From NCBI RefSeq assembly GCF_002007565.1, contig NZ_CP015625.1, positions 372,001-436,000 of the forward strand: a stretch of 64,000 bases of DNA, given 5' to 3'. The stretch's first letter is position 1. Each line of letters opens with the position of its first letter. Below the pieces are notes generated by a model. That model saw only the letters and a program-made list of their open reading frames with translations. It ran no database searches and had not been told where the DNA came from. The position numbers and the translations under genes are program-made. Positions 47,901 through 55,654 of the stretch are shown in pieces. Source of the stretch: Ditibartonella choladocola. GTDB lineage: Bacteria; Pseudomonadota; Alphaproteobacteria; Rhizobiales; Rhizobiaceae.

Positions 47901-48653
47901 AAGCATAAGGAAACCGGCATTATACCAGTCGGCAGATTCAGGCACATCTGTCTGTTCACCCCATGTCATAGGTGAAGCAGGCGGCAAATCGCAATACCAG
48001 TCATAGAAAGACATGCATACACCGCCCAGAAGTGACAGGTAACGCGAACCGGAAGCATAGGAGACCATGGACATTGCCGGAATCGGCGAAAAGCCGATAA
48101 TCCGGTCGGGACCATATTTCTTGATTGTGTAAGAATTGGCAGCAGCGATAATCTCGTTGACTTCGTCCCATGTAGAACGAACAAAGCCACCAAGCCCGCG
48201 TACCTTCTGGTATTCAGCCCGCTTTTCAGGATTTTCCTGAATTGCAGCCCATGCACCGACCGGTGTTTTTACCACGCGTTCCTTGCGCCACAATTTGATG
48301 AGACGCGAGCGGATCAGCGGATATTTTACACGGTTTGCCGAATACATATACCAGCTATAGCTTGCGCCCCGTGGACAGCCACGTGGTTCATGGTTGGGGA
48401 GATCGGGGCGGGTACGCGGATAATCGGTCTGCTGGGTTTCCCAAGTGACAATACCACCCTTGACGTAGATTTTCCACGAGCACGAGCCGGTGCAATTGAC
48501 ACCATGCGTGGAGCGCACGATTTTGTCATATTGCCAGCGTTTGCGATAAGCGTCTTCCCATGAGCGGTTTTCATCGGTTGTTACACCATGTCCATGAGAA
48601 AACGGTTGTTTTTTTCGTGCCAGAAAATTCAGGCGATCGAGTAGTAGACTCAT
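44907..48653 (-). CDS. narG: Respiratory nitrate reductase alpha subunit
   Basis: Catalytic molybdenum subunit reducing nitrate to nitrite at the cytoplasmic face of the inner membrane (1,248 aa, as in E. coli NarG). The start is the ATG at 48653, with AAGGAG 7 bp upstream. The N-terminal FS0 cluster motif is HGVNCTGSCSW, with a further Cys in PRGCPRGASYSW. WGEQTDVPESADWYN contains the expected Mo-ligand aspartate. Downstream it overlaps narH (ATGA). Together with narH and narI it forms the proton-motive nitrate reductase. Confidence 0.98.
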   Translation of the reverse strand: MSLLLDRLNFLARKKQPFSHGHGVTTDENRSWEDAYRKRWQYDKIVRSTHGVNCTGSCSWKIYVKGGIVTWETQQTDYPRTRPDLPNHEPRGCPRGASYSWYMYSANRVKYPLIRSRLIKLWRKERVVKTPVGAWAAIQENPEKRAEYQKVRGLGGFVRSTWDEVNEIIAAANSYTIKKYGPDRIIGFSPIPAMSMVSYASGSRYLSLLGGVCMSFYDWYCDLPPASPMTWGEQTDVPESADWYNAGFLMLWGSNVPQTRTPDAHFYSEARYKGTKSVVVSPDYSEASKFADLWLHPKQGTDAALAMALGHVILREFHLERQAEYFEDYCQRYTDMPMLVRLVSKNGHFIPDRLLRASDFADKLGETNNPEWKTVAVDMKSGDYVAPLGSSGFRWGEKGKWNLESKDGKGRDVTLEMSFMLEGEHDTVADVDFPYFASREHSFDDGTDHESILTRKVPARKLKLPEGEVVVATVFDLFVANYGLERGFKDKNCATSYDDNIPYTPAWAEKITGVSRDKIITVAREFARNAEKTKGRSMVILGAGINHWYHMDMNYRGIINMLVMCGCIGQSGGGWSHYVGQEKLRPQTGWAPLAFGLDWSRPPRQMNGTSFFYAHTDQWRYETVKVSELLSPTAPEGSWDGALIDYNIRAERMGWLPSAPQLKANPINLVKEAEAAGKETKDYIVDGLKSGSLQMSCEDPDDPLNWPRNMFVWRSNILGSSGKGHEYFLKHFLGTANGVLGKDLGDQGRVETKEAVWHDEAPEGKLDLLVTLDFRMSTTCVYSDIVLPTATWYEKNDLNTSDMHPFIHPLSSAVDPAWEARCDWDIFKGLAEKFSEVSKEVLGVEKDVVLSPSQHDTAGELGQPFDVKDWKKGEIEPVPGKTMPAIAVVERDYPNIYKRFTALGPLMKKVGNGGKGINWKTEEEVDLVGRINGVVEDEGATKGMPSIATDIDATEVILTLAPETNGEVAVKAWEALGEHTGRDHTHLALPKEDEKIRYRDIVAQPRKIISSPTWSGLESEKVCYNAGYTNVHELIPWRTITGRQQLYQDHLWMRAFGEGFCVYRPPIDTKTVTTAIEAKAGDKPHLILNFITPHQKWGIHSTYSDNLLMLTLNRGGPVVWISENDAQKAGIVDNDWVEAFNANGSLVARVIVSQRMKDGTVFMYHAQEKIVNVPGSPLTKQRGGIHNSVTRVITKPTHMIGGYVQQSYGFNYYGTVGANRDEFVVVRKLDHVDWMDGEANSAMKEAAE

Positions 48654-48677
48654 CAATGGTCTCCTTAACTTACAGCG

Positions 48678-50093
48678 TTATTTTTGTGTCCGACGACCTT
48701 CGACATGGAGGATTGCACCGTTACGGATGTAACAGAACCATGTGATGGCGAGGCAAATAACGTAAAAAATCATAAATCCCCAAAGTGCGGCTTGCGGGCC
48801 ACCCGTTGCATCTTTGGATAGTGCAAAACTTACGGGTATAAGAAAGAAGGCATAGGCAGCAATGGCGGCAGTAAAGCCGGTGATTGCAGCCGATTCACGG
48901 TCGCTTTGATGGCGTTTTTGTTCTTCCGTGGCGTTCGGCATGGTCTTGTCGATAACACGGCTCATAATAACCGGTATCATCTGGAAGGTTGAAGCATTGC
49001 CAACACCGGTTGCAAAGAACAAAACCATGAATGCAGCAAAGAAACCGGGGAAAGCAATGGCGCTTCCGGGATTAGCAACAAAATAGAGTGCGGCACCCAG
49101 AGCAAGCATCATCAGGATGAATGCCCAGAAGGTTACACGTCCACCGCCGATTTTGTCGCTTACGCCACCAAATCCCGCACGTGCGAGTGCCGAAATCAGT
49201 GGTCCCAAGAATACATAGTGCAACACGTTAACATCCGGAAAAGTCAACCGCATCAAAAGTGGGAATGCAGCAGAAAAACCGATGAACGAGCCAAAAGTTC
49301 CCATATAAAGAACGCACATCAACCAGTTGTCTTTGCGTTTGAAAATAATAGCCTGATCGGCAAATGAAGCCTTGGCATCGGCAATGTCGTTCATTCCGAA
49401 CCAGCAGCATATGGCTGATAAAGCAATGAAGGGTACGAAAACAAAAGCACCATTCTGTAACCAGAGTTCGGAAGTGGAACCGTCCGCTTGCGTCACTGTG
49501 AGCGGGTGGCCGCCCAACCAGCCGAAGGCATTGGTGGCAATAACGAGCGGGACAACAAATTGCACAACCGACACACCGAGATTGCCCAAACCGGCATTAA
49601 GGCCGCTCGCTTTACCTTTTTCGGCTTTCGGGTAGAAAAACGAGATGTTCGACATGGAGGAGGAAAAGTTTCCGCCACCGAAGCCGCACAATAGTGCAAG
49701 AAGCGCCATGATCCAATAAGGGGTGTTGACGTCCTGCACCGCAAAACCGATTCCGAGTGCCGGTATCAACAAAGAAGCGGTTGTGAGCGCCGTCCAGCGG
49801 CGGCCACCGAATATCGGCACCATGAAGGAATAGAAAATACGCAGTGTTGCGCCTGAAAGCCCCGGTAAAGCGGTAAGCCAGAACAATTGTGTCGAGCTGA
49901 ATTTGAAACCGGCACGCGGCAATTCAGCCACAACCACCGACCAAACCTGCCACACAGCAAAAGCTAAAAGCAGAGCCGGAATAGACAACCAGAGATTCTT
50001 GTTGGCAATTTTGCGCCCGTAATTGTTCCAGAAGCTGTTGTCTTCGGGATTCCATTCGGTTAATACATAACCTTTATTAATTTGATTGGACAT
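48678..50093 (-). CDS. narK: Nitrate/nitrite antiporter, NarK2 type
   Basis: MFS transporter of 471 aa with about 12 hydrophobic segments. Nitrate-signature regions are GFGGGNFSSSMSNISFFYP and ATGVGNASTFQMIPVI, and the substrate-binding Arg lies in LSGATLRIFYSFMVP. It fits the NarK2 group, thought to exchange nitrate for nitrite. Ribosome site AGGAG is present. It sits directly after narK1 and before narG, matching systems in which NarK1 and NarK2 work as a pair or are fused (Paracoccus). Confidence 0.93.
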   Translation of the reverse strand: MSNQINKGYVLTEWNPEDNSFWNNYGRKIANKNLWLSIPALLLAFAVWQVWSVVVAELPRAGFKFSSTQLFWLTALPGLSGATLRIFYSFMVPIFGGRRWTALTTASLLIPALGIGFAVQDVNTPYWIMALLALLCGFGGGNFSSSMSNISFFYPKAEKGKASGLNAGLGNLGVSVVQFVVPLVIATNAFGWLGGHPLTVTQADGSTSELWLQNGAFVFVPFIALSAICCWFGMNDIADAKASFADQAIIFKRKDNWLMCVLYMGTFGSFIGFSAAFPLLMRLTFPDVNVLHYVFLGPLISALARAGFGGVSDKIGGGRVTFWAFILMMLALGAALYFVANPGSAIAFPGFFAAFMVLFFATGVGNASTFQMIPVIMSRVIDKTMPNATEEQKRHQSDRESAAITGFTAAIAAYAFFLIPVSFALSKDATGGPQAALWGFMIFYVICLAITWFCYIRNGAILHVEGRRTQK

Positions 50094-50098
50094 GCGAA

Positions 50099-51391
50099 TT
50101 ACTCCTGAAATTCAGGCGTTTTTTGCCCGAGCTCTACCAATTTGCGGTGGTCCATCAGAAGGATTGAAACATGCATCCAGATGAGTGCCGCGAGTGAAAT
50201 GACAAATAAAATCATGAAGCAGGTTGAATAGACGCCGGTGATGTCGAGGACTTCACCGAAGAGAATTGGCAGGATAAAACCGCCAAGTCCGCCCATCATA
50301 CCGACGAGGCCACCAACGGCACCGACGCTTTTCGGGTAATAAACCGGAATATGCTTATAAACAGCCGCTTTCCCTAGAGCCATGAAGAAGCCAAGTATGG
50401 CAACGATCAGGGCAAAACCGACAAGGCTGATAGCGAATGTAAAGGTGAATGGACCTTTGGCCGTTTCAACCGTGTACTGTGTCGGCGGGTAAGAGAGGAT
50501 GAAACATGTAATTGTACACATTGTCAGTGTCCAATACATGACACGGCGTGCACCGAATTTATCAGAAAGATAACCGCCATAGGCACGGAAGAGTGACGCG
50601 GGTATCGAATAGAGTGCTGCGATAACACCGGCAAGCCACAGATCAATCGAATAAACATCCTGCAAATAGTGCGGCAACCACGTTGCCAAAGCGATATATC
50701 CACCGAATACGAAGAAGTAATAGAAGGAAAAACGCCATACTTGCAGTTTCTTTAAAGGTGCCAGTTCAAGCAAAGCACTTTGCGGTTTTGTGCCTGAACG
50801 GCGTTGTTCGACAAGCACAGGATCATCGGACGTAAAGAGCCAGAAGATCACCGCCGTGATAACGAGCACCAGTGCCCAGATATAGGCCACACCTTCCCAG
50901 CTACCCCACCAGCTCATCACCCATGGAGCGCCAAGTTTTGTGACGGCTGCACCAACATTGCCTGCACCGAAAATACCCAGTGTGAGACCCTGTCTTTTGG
51001 CGCTGAACCAGCGCGAAACATAGGCAACGCCGACAGAAAATGTGCCACCGGCAATGCCAATTCCAAGAGCTGCCACCAACATCCACGTGTAGGTGTGGGC
51101 AAATGTGAGAAGAAACGTCGATAAAGCGGAGGCGAGCATTGATAATACAAAAATAATGCGTCCACCGATCTGTTCAGTCCAGATGCCAAGTGGAATACGC
51201 ACGAGTGAGCCGGTGAGAACCGGCGTGGCTATCAGAAGTCCGAGTTCAGACTGGCTCAAGCCCAATTTTTTCTGTATCGCAATGCCGATAATCGAAAAAA
51301 TTGTCCATACCGCAAAACAAACGGTAAAGGCTAAAGAGCTCAGCCAAAGTGCCTCTGAAGAGCCTTTGATTGGAGTATCAGTTTGTTCCAT
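50099..51391 (-). CDS. Nitrate transporter, NarK1 type
   Basis: MFS transporter of 430 aa, about 12 hydrophobic segments. Signature regions: LTGSLVRIPLGIWTEQIGG with the substrate Arg, GIAGGTFSVGVAYVSRWF, and GLVGMMGGLGGFILPILFG. It resembles NarK1, proposed to import nitrate with protons at the start of respiration. It is a separate gene, not fused to NarK2, and is the first gene of the nar operon, 5 bp before narK2. The upstream FNR-type box at 51460 would control it and the rest of the operon. Confidence 0.9.
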   Translation of the reverse strand: MEQTDTPIKGSSEALWLSSLAFTVCFAVWTIFSIIGIAIQKKLGLSQSELGLLIATPVLTGSLVRIPLGIWTEQIGGRIIFVLSMLASALSTFLLTFAHTYTWMLVAALGIGIAGGTFSVGVAYVSRWFSAKRQGLTLGIFGAGNVGAAVTKLGAPWVMSWWGSWEGVAYIWALVLVITAVIFWLFTSDDPVLVEQRRSGTKPQSALLELAPLKKLQVWRFSFYYFFVFGGYIALATWLPHYLQDVYSIDLWLAGVIAALYSIPASLFRAYGGYLSDKFGARRVMYWTLTMCTITCFILSYPPTQYTVETAKGPFTFTFAISLVGFALIVAILGFFMALGKAAVYKHIPVYYPKSVGAVGGLVGMMGGLGGFILPILFGEVLDITGVYSTCFMILFVISLAALIWMHVSILLMDHRKLVELGQKTPEFQE

Positions 51392-51459
51392 TTTTTAGCA
51401 CCAGATAAATTCTTTCTTTTTGTTGAGGGCGTATGTAGTAATGAGTGAAATAGCGCACC

Positions 51460-51473
51460 TTGATCAAAATCAA
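51460..51473. promoter_or_regulatory. FNR/NarR-type box of the nar operon
   Basis: TTGATCAAAATCAA is a perfect TTGAT-N4-ATCAA palindrome in the divergent spacer between narK1 and the Crp/Fnr regulator. Its centre is about 75 bp upstream of the narK1 start. If it lies at -41.5, as at FNR-activated promoters, transcription would begin near 51425. A second, poor site (TTGATATTTGTTAA, 51552) precedes the regulator gene. Confidence 0.85.
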
Positions 51474-51599
51474 ATGAGTTTTATTTAAAATAAAAGAAAA
51501 GCTTAATTTAAAATAATGATGATTGTGGCTTGAAATATTTCTCTGCTGCACTTGATATTTGTTAAGGCAAAAACAAAAAATGCTAATTAGAGGAACAAT

Positions 51600-52301
51600 A
51601 TGAGATCAGAAGATCGATTAAAAATTCAAAATCTTGATATTTTTTCACAGGCAAGCGAAAAAACCTTCCACTCATTAACGGGGCCGGGTTTTTTTCAACG
51701 TTTTCCGCCAGGAGTGGTTCTGGTGAGCGAAAACAACATGCAGGATTTTCTCTATATATTGGTCGATGGTCAGGTCGAAATGTACGCGACCAGCCATGGG
51801 CGGGTAACAATTCTTGATATTCTCCAGCCGGTCAGTCTCTTCATTCTCGCAGCTATTTTGAATGATGATGTGTGTTTGCAATCTGCCAGAACATTGACCG
51901 AAGCCGAGGTGCTGATGATTCCGGCAGCGCGGTTCAGAGAAGCAATTGATAATGATACCGCATTTATGCATGCGGTGGTGCGCGAATTGTCGCGTCGGTA
52001 CCGCACGACCATCAAGGAGTTGAAGAACCAGAAATTGAGAAATGGCAGTGAAAGATTGGCAAACTGGATTTTGGCTGAAGCCGATTATCATGTGGATGCC
52101 AATTATATTGAAATTCCGTTCGAGAAGAAGCTGCTTGCGTTCAAACTCGGTATGACACCGGAAAATCTTTCACGTGCATTCGCAACTGTTGCAAAACACG
52201 GTGTCAATGTTGATGGTTCACGCATTGTCTTCACGGACAGGCAAAAGCTTATCAATTTTGCCCATCCGGATAAACTCATCGACAAACGCGAGCCTCTTTG
52301 A
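51600..52301 (+). CDS. Crp/Fnr family regulator without Fe-S cysteines (NarR-like)
   Basis: Transcription factor of 233 aa with an N-terminal cyclic-nucleotide-fold sensor domain (about 20-130) and a C-terminal helix-turn-helix. The recognition region is LAFKLGMTPENLSRAFATVAKHGV near residues 180-203, with the E-x-x-S-R pattern of FNR-type DNA readers. Only one cysteine (in NDDVCLQSA) is present, so it cannot hold an FNR-type iron-sulfur cluster. It therefore resembles NarR/Dnr-type regulators that sense nitrate, nitrite or NO by other means. It is divergent from narK1 with a perfect FNR-type box between. Ribosome site AGAGGAA. Confidence 0.88.
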   Translation: MRSEDRLKIQNLDIFSQASEKTFHSLTGPGFFQRFPPGVVLVSENNMQDFLYILVDGQVEMYATSHGRVTILDILQPVSLFILAAILNDDVCLQSARTLTEAEVLMIPAARFREAIDNDTAFMHAVVRELSRRYRTTIKELKNQKLRNGSERLANWILAEADYHVDANYIEIPFEKKLLAFKLGMTPENLSRAFATVAKHGVNVDGSRIVFTDRQKLINFAHPDKLIDKREPL

Positions 52302-52444
52302 TTATTAATAAACGAACGATACAAAACCGGTTTCAGAATGGCTGCCCGAATTTCAAGTGCCAAACGTGAATGCGTTCGAGCTTGAAGTCTTTCGAGCTTG
52401 AAATTATTCAGAACTGAAATCATTATTGATAAGGAATTGTTCTT

Positions 52445-52782
52445 GTGCGGTTTATTCGTCGGATCTTTCGTTTCGTTTCGTTTTTATTTCTTGTTATCAT
52501 GATTATTGTACTTGTCATTGATGCAGCCCATTCGGTCGGAGCTTCAACGATCACATTTACTTCAATCGCGTCGACAGCCTCGTTCATTCTATCGCTAGGC
52601 ACGTCGACTGCGGAGAATCCGGTTTTGAATTTTTTCCCCTTTATCTTTCGCCAGCCGTTGAATTTGTAAGTCGCTGTCCGACATGGATCGTTTTTGGTAT
52701 TTTAGCGTTGGTATCTTATATGATCGGTTATGATGGTGAAGCCTTACCGGATGCCGGAAACTTTGGGGATGAAAATGTTTGA
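52445..52782 (+). pseudogene. Frameshifted small membrane protein gene upstream of msrA
   Basis: A GTG start with AAGGAA 8 bp upstream opens a 74-codon frame: a basic N-terminus and a long hydrophobic helix (FLFLVIMIIVLVIDAAH). It stops at 52667-52669. In the -1 frame the coding sense continues past that point with a second hydrophobic helix (WIVFGILALVSYMIGYDGE) to a stop at 52780-52782, overlapping the msrA start. I infer one two-helix membrane protein split by a slip near the TTTTTTCCCC tract at about 52630-52640. It resembles small two-helix proteins annotated in other Rhizobiales; function unknown. A sequencing error or phase-variable tract are alternatives to true decay. Confidence 0.6.
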
Positions 52783-53422
52783 TATTTTGTCATTTTCGGA
52801 AAAACTCGATATGCCGAAAAAAGAAGATGCACTTGTCGGCAGGAGTGAACCGATTGCAACCGCAAAAACACACTATGTCAATGGTCACAATCTGAAAGGT
52901 CCATATCCTGAAAATATGCGTCATATTATTGTGGCAATGGGCTGTTTCTGGGGTGTCGAGCGACTGTTCTGGAAAATTTCCGGCGTTTACGTGACAGCCG
53001 CGGGTTACACAGGCGGCTTTACACCAAACCCGACTTATGAAGAAGTTTGCACAGGTAAAACCGGTCATACAGAAGCGGTACTTGTCGTCTATGACCCGAA
53101 GATCCTTCATCTCGACGAGATATTGAAAACCTTTTGGGAACAACATGATCCCACGCAAGGAATGCGGCAGGGAAATGATATAGGCAATAATTATCGTTCC
53201 GGCCTTTATCTGGCAAATGACGAAGATCTCAAAATTGCCCAAAAAAGCAAAGCACAATTTGAAAAGGCACTGCAATCAAAGGGATTGGGGTCAATCACAA
53301 CGGAAATCGCGCTGGAAGGGCCGTTCTATTTTGCCGAAGATTATCATCAGCAATATCTTGCCAAAAACCCGAATGGCTATTGTGGATTGAAGGGAACCGG
53401 TGTGACCTGTCCTATTTCATGA
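52775..53422 (+). CDS. msrA: Peptide methionine sulfoxide reductase MsrA
   Basis: Repairs methionine S-sulfoxide in proteins. The start at 52775 (MFDILSFSEK) has GGGGAT upstream and gives 215 aa, the normal length; upstream in-frame ATGs (from 52730) lie inside the preceding ORF. The catalytic motif GCFWG has the active Cys near residue 57. EALVVYDP-like EAVLVVYDPK and GNDIGNNYRSGLY are intact; resolving Cys residues are near the C-terminus (GYCGLKGTGVTCP). It overlaps the small membrane protein frame by 8 bp. Oxidative or nitrosative repair fits the nitrate/NO setting, but the gene is common elsewhere. Confidence 0.95.
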   Translation: MFDILSFSEKLDMPKKEDALVGRSEPIATAKTHYVNGHNLKGPYPENMRHIIVAMGCFWGVERLFWKISGVYVTAAGYTGGFTPNPTYEEVCTGKTGHTEAVLVVYDPKILHLDEILKTFWEQHDPTQGMRQGNDIGNNYRSGLYLANDEDLKIAQKSKAQFEKALQSKGLGSITTEIALEGPFYFAEDYHQQYLAKNPNGYCGLKGTGVTCPIS

Positions 53423-53471
53423 AGATGATCGTCGGTAGTTAAAAGCAAGTTTCAAAGTTTTATTAAAAATC

Positions 53472-53510
53472 TGCCGTCCATTACAATGTTGGACGGCATT
53501 ATTCTTTTTG
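53472..53510 (+). terminator. Terminator after msrA
   Basis: Perfect 9-bp stem TGCCGTCCA/TGGACGGCA with a 9-nt loop, followed by TTATTCTTTTT. Confidence 0.88.
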
Positions 53511-53753
53511 ATAATTTATTATTCGGATAAAAACGTGTCACGAAAATTCCCGACCATTTCCGGTATTTGAATTTTACAGGAAACTTGAACTATTCGTGGA
53601 AATTGCAGGAGAAAAAGCCTCGCTTAAGAATACAGAATTTATGATTACCGAAAAAACATGGCAGGGGTCATTATTCCTAATAAATGTTGATTATCAATAT
53701 TGTCTAACAGAGTTTCGGCTTCAACACCTTTGGAACAAGGCTTAACCCATGTT
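53511..53753. other. Intergenic region between msrA and slyX (convergent)
   Basis: No gene seen. It contains a short palindrome TTGATTATCAA (53688-53698) that is too tightly spaced to be an FNR box. Confidence 0.45.
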
Positions 53754-53960
53754 TCACCAATGCGGTGGTCGGGTAACAGGAATGTCGGGCTGGCTTTGTT
53801 CTTCAAGCTCCAGAAAGCGTTTGGTTAGAGCTTTCAATTTTTTATCCATAAGGTCGATTGTTTTCCATTGTTCGGCAAGAACAGTAGAAAGCTCCTCGAC
53901 GAGCCGCTCCTGTTCGGCAAGTTTTATTTCCACTTCGGTAAGACGATCTTCTTCAATCAC
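53754..53960 (-). CDS. slyX: SlyX family protein
   Basis: Small coiled-coil protein of 68 aa, function unknown in the family. The heptad-rich helix (RLTEVEIKLAEQERLVEELS and on) is followed by a Pro/His-rich tail DIPVTRPPHW, the SlyX hallmark ending in PPHW-like residues. Its ATG overlaps the haemoglobin stop codon (ATGA), so both are coupled. Confidence 0.9.
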   Translation of the reverse strand: MIEEDRLTEVEIKLAEQERLVEELSTVLAEQWKTIDLMDKKLKALTKRFLELEEQSQPDIPVTRPPHW

Positions 53961-54388
53961 AATGTGTGATCCTTATTTCTGATATAGCGTTCGCCGGGTT
54001 GTAAAAGAACCTTATTGTTGAAGGCAAGACCCAGCTCAAGACTGTGGGCAATCTGGGTTGCTTTTTTCATGAACAATTCGGCATCTTCCTTCACGCAAAG
54101 TTCTTCAACGGTTTTTTTGAAAATGTCGAGCCACTGGTCGAAATGTGCAGAATCAATCGGTAAAACGACATGCTTTGGCATAGGGCGCCCGTTATAACGG
54201 TTGGTATGCAGCATGACCGATGACCAGAAGGCGAACATGTTTTGTAAATGCGGCTCCCAATCTCGAATATGTTCTTCAAAAATGGGACCAAGTAAATGAT
54301 CCTTTCTTACCCGTCCATAAAATGTACGAACCACAGATTCGATAAGTGTTTCATCTACTGCAATCGGTTCTTGTGCCATAAATTTCAA
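53957..54388 (-). CDS. Group III truncated haemoglobin
   Basis: Small haem protein of 143 aa of the TrHb III (CtrHb-like) group. The proximal F8 histidine is H82 in PIDSAHFDQWLDIF. The group pattern FYGRVRKDHLLGPIF, WEPHLQNMFAFWSSVML and YNGRPMPKH is present. Members are linked to NO or oxygen handling in microaerobic bacteria (Campylobacter Ctb is the known example). The gene overlaps the upstream hypothetical gene and the downstream slyX by 4 bp each, giving a tight three-gene operon. Confidence 0.93.
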   Translation of the reverse strand: MKFMAQEPIAVDETLIESVVRTFYGRVRKDHLLGPIFEEHIRDWEPHLQNMFAFWSSVMLHTNRYNGRPMPKHVVLPIDSAHFDQWLDIFKKTVEELCVKEDAELFMKKATQIAHSLELGLAFNNKVLLQPGERYIRNKDHTL

Positions 54389-55344
54389 TCCGCTGCTTTT
54401 ATTTTCATACCGTAAATATCAATTCCATGGCCTTCGCCTAAAAGATCAGTCGTAAAATAAAGCTTGGCCGCACTCGTTCCTTCAGCCGGTATTGTGACCT
54501 CGCACAGAAGGTCGGTTCTATTCGAGGGAACTTCAAAACGGCGTCTGCCGCAATCCGCATTACTTCCGAGATCGCAGGTAATGCTCATCTGGCTAGGCAT
54601 TGAACTATCACTCTTTGCATTGATGTCGAGCATGGCTTTTTTGCCGCGTAAGCCGGACAGTACTCCCGCACCGATTTCTATAACGACGACATCTTGCTCG
54701 CTATTTGCGGAAATATGCGTATAAGGCACACCGTCATCATCCTTTATGGACACAGATGTGCTTCCATATGTTGTGATTGCTGTTGCATCACCGGGGTTGA
54801 AAAATTTTATCCAACCGTCATCCTTGCTTGCTTCCTGACGAAAAGGAACAACTGTTTTTACCTGTTGGCTTTGCGTCAGAGCTTGCGCGCGATGTTCGAT
54901 AATTGCGCGTCCGGAAAGACTATTGAAAAACGACCAGGCAGTAAAGCCGATTATCATAACAATCGCAAGAATTGACGGTGCAACAATCAATAGAATTTTT
55001 GAACGTCGACGCGCCGATGCGCGGTGTTGTGTGGTGTTTATAAGATTGGTTGCACCATTGACTTCTATTTCTACCTGTTCTTCGGGACCTTCGGCTGCAA
55101 GTTTATGATTCTCCTCAGCGGGATCGTCCGGATTGGAAGCCGTATAGCCGTTTTCAATGTGTTGGATAAGTTGCATCAACGCATCCCGACGATTGGTCCG
55201 GCTTTCATCATTCAGCCTGTGATTAGCCAATAGAGCACGTTCATGTGCATTCCAGGCTGATTCATACACACGCCGTCTTTGGGCAACATTGCTCGCATCA
55301 ATTTTTAATAATGCGTTGCGGATGGCTTGCTCGGCATTGGCCAA
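54385..55344 (-). CDS. Hypothetical membrane-anchored protein upstream of the truncated haemoglobin
   Basis: 319 aa, not recognised as a named family. An N-terminal cytoplasmic helical region (about 1-110, rich in Arg, Glu and Asn) is followed by one transmembrane segment (about 119-138, LIVAPSILAIVMIIGFTAW) and a C-terminal domain rich in beta-prone residues, probably periplasmic, with GDDGWIKFFNPGDAT-like and GNADCGRRRFEVPS stretches. Start is TTG with AAGGAG 9 bp upstream; no suitable ATG is nearby. Similar proteins occur in other Rhizobiales. The C-terminal part could be a jelly-roll/carbohydrate-binding-like fold, but this is a guess from composition. Confidence 0.75.
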   Translation of the reverse strand: MANAEQAIRNALLKIDASNVAQRRRVYESAWNAHERALLANHRLNDESRTNRRDALMQLIQHIENGYTASNPDDPAEENHKLAAEGPEEQVEIEVNGATNLINTTQHRASARRRSKILLIVAPSILAIVMIIGFTAWSFFNSLSGRAIIEHRAQALTQSQQVKTVVPFRQEASKDDGWIKFFNPGDATAITTYGSTSVSIKDDDGVPYTHISANSEQDVVVIEIGAGVLSGLRGKKAMLDINAKSDSSMPSQMSITCDLGSNADCGRRRFEVPSNRTDLLCEVTIPAEGTSAAKLYFTTDLLGEGHGIDIYGMKIKAAD

Positions 55345-55578
55345 AGAACAATTCTCCTTATAATCGAAAATCCGTTCGATAGAATAAGCAAGAGCGGAAA
55401 GATTGGCAAACCAAATCGCAAATCAAATTTATGGACAAGTTTTCAAAGAAACCGTTTTTTTGATATAGTAATATCGAGAACCAACGAAAAACACTGAAAG
55501 ACCGAATTGCCCGCTTGCTTTCGTTTGATCTTTTAGTTATCACCCGATACCGGTTCTTTTATCGTTAAAAGAATCTGT

Positions 55579-55654
55579 GCCGCATTAGCTCAGTTGGTAG
55601 AGCACGTCATTCGTAATGATGGGGTCGCTGGTTCGATTCCGGCATGCGGCACCA
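55579..55654 (+). tRNA. tRNA-Thr (anticodon CGT)
   Basis: Complete cloverleaf: acceptor GCCGCAT/ATGCGGC, D-arm with AGCTCAGTTGGTAGAGC, anticodon stem CGTCA/TGATG with loop TTCGTAA (anticodon CGT), T-arm CTGGTTCGATTCCGG, and encoded ACCA end. A near-copy of its 3' end is found at 55813. Confidence 0.97.

Noticed and set aside
53688..53698. TTGATTATCAA as an FNR box
   Set aside because: The half sites are separated by one base instead of four, and it lies between converging genes.
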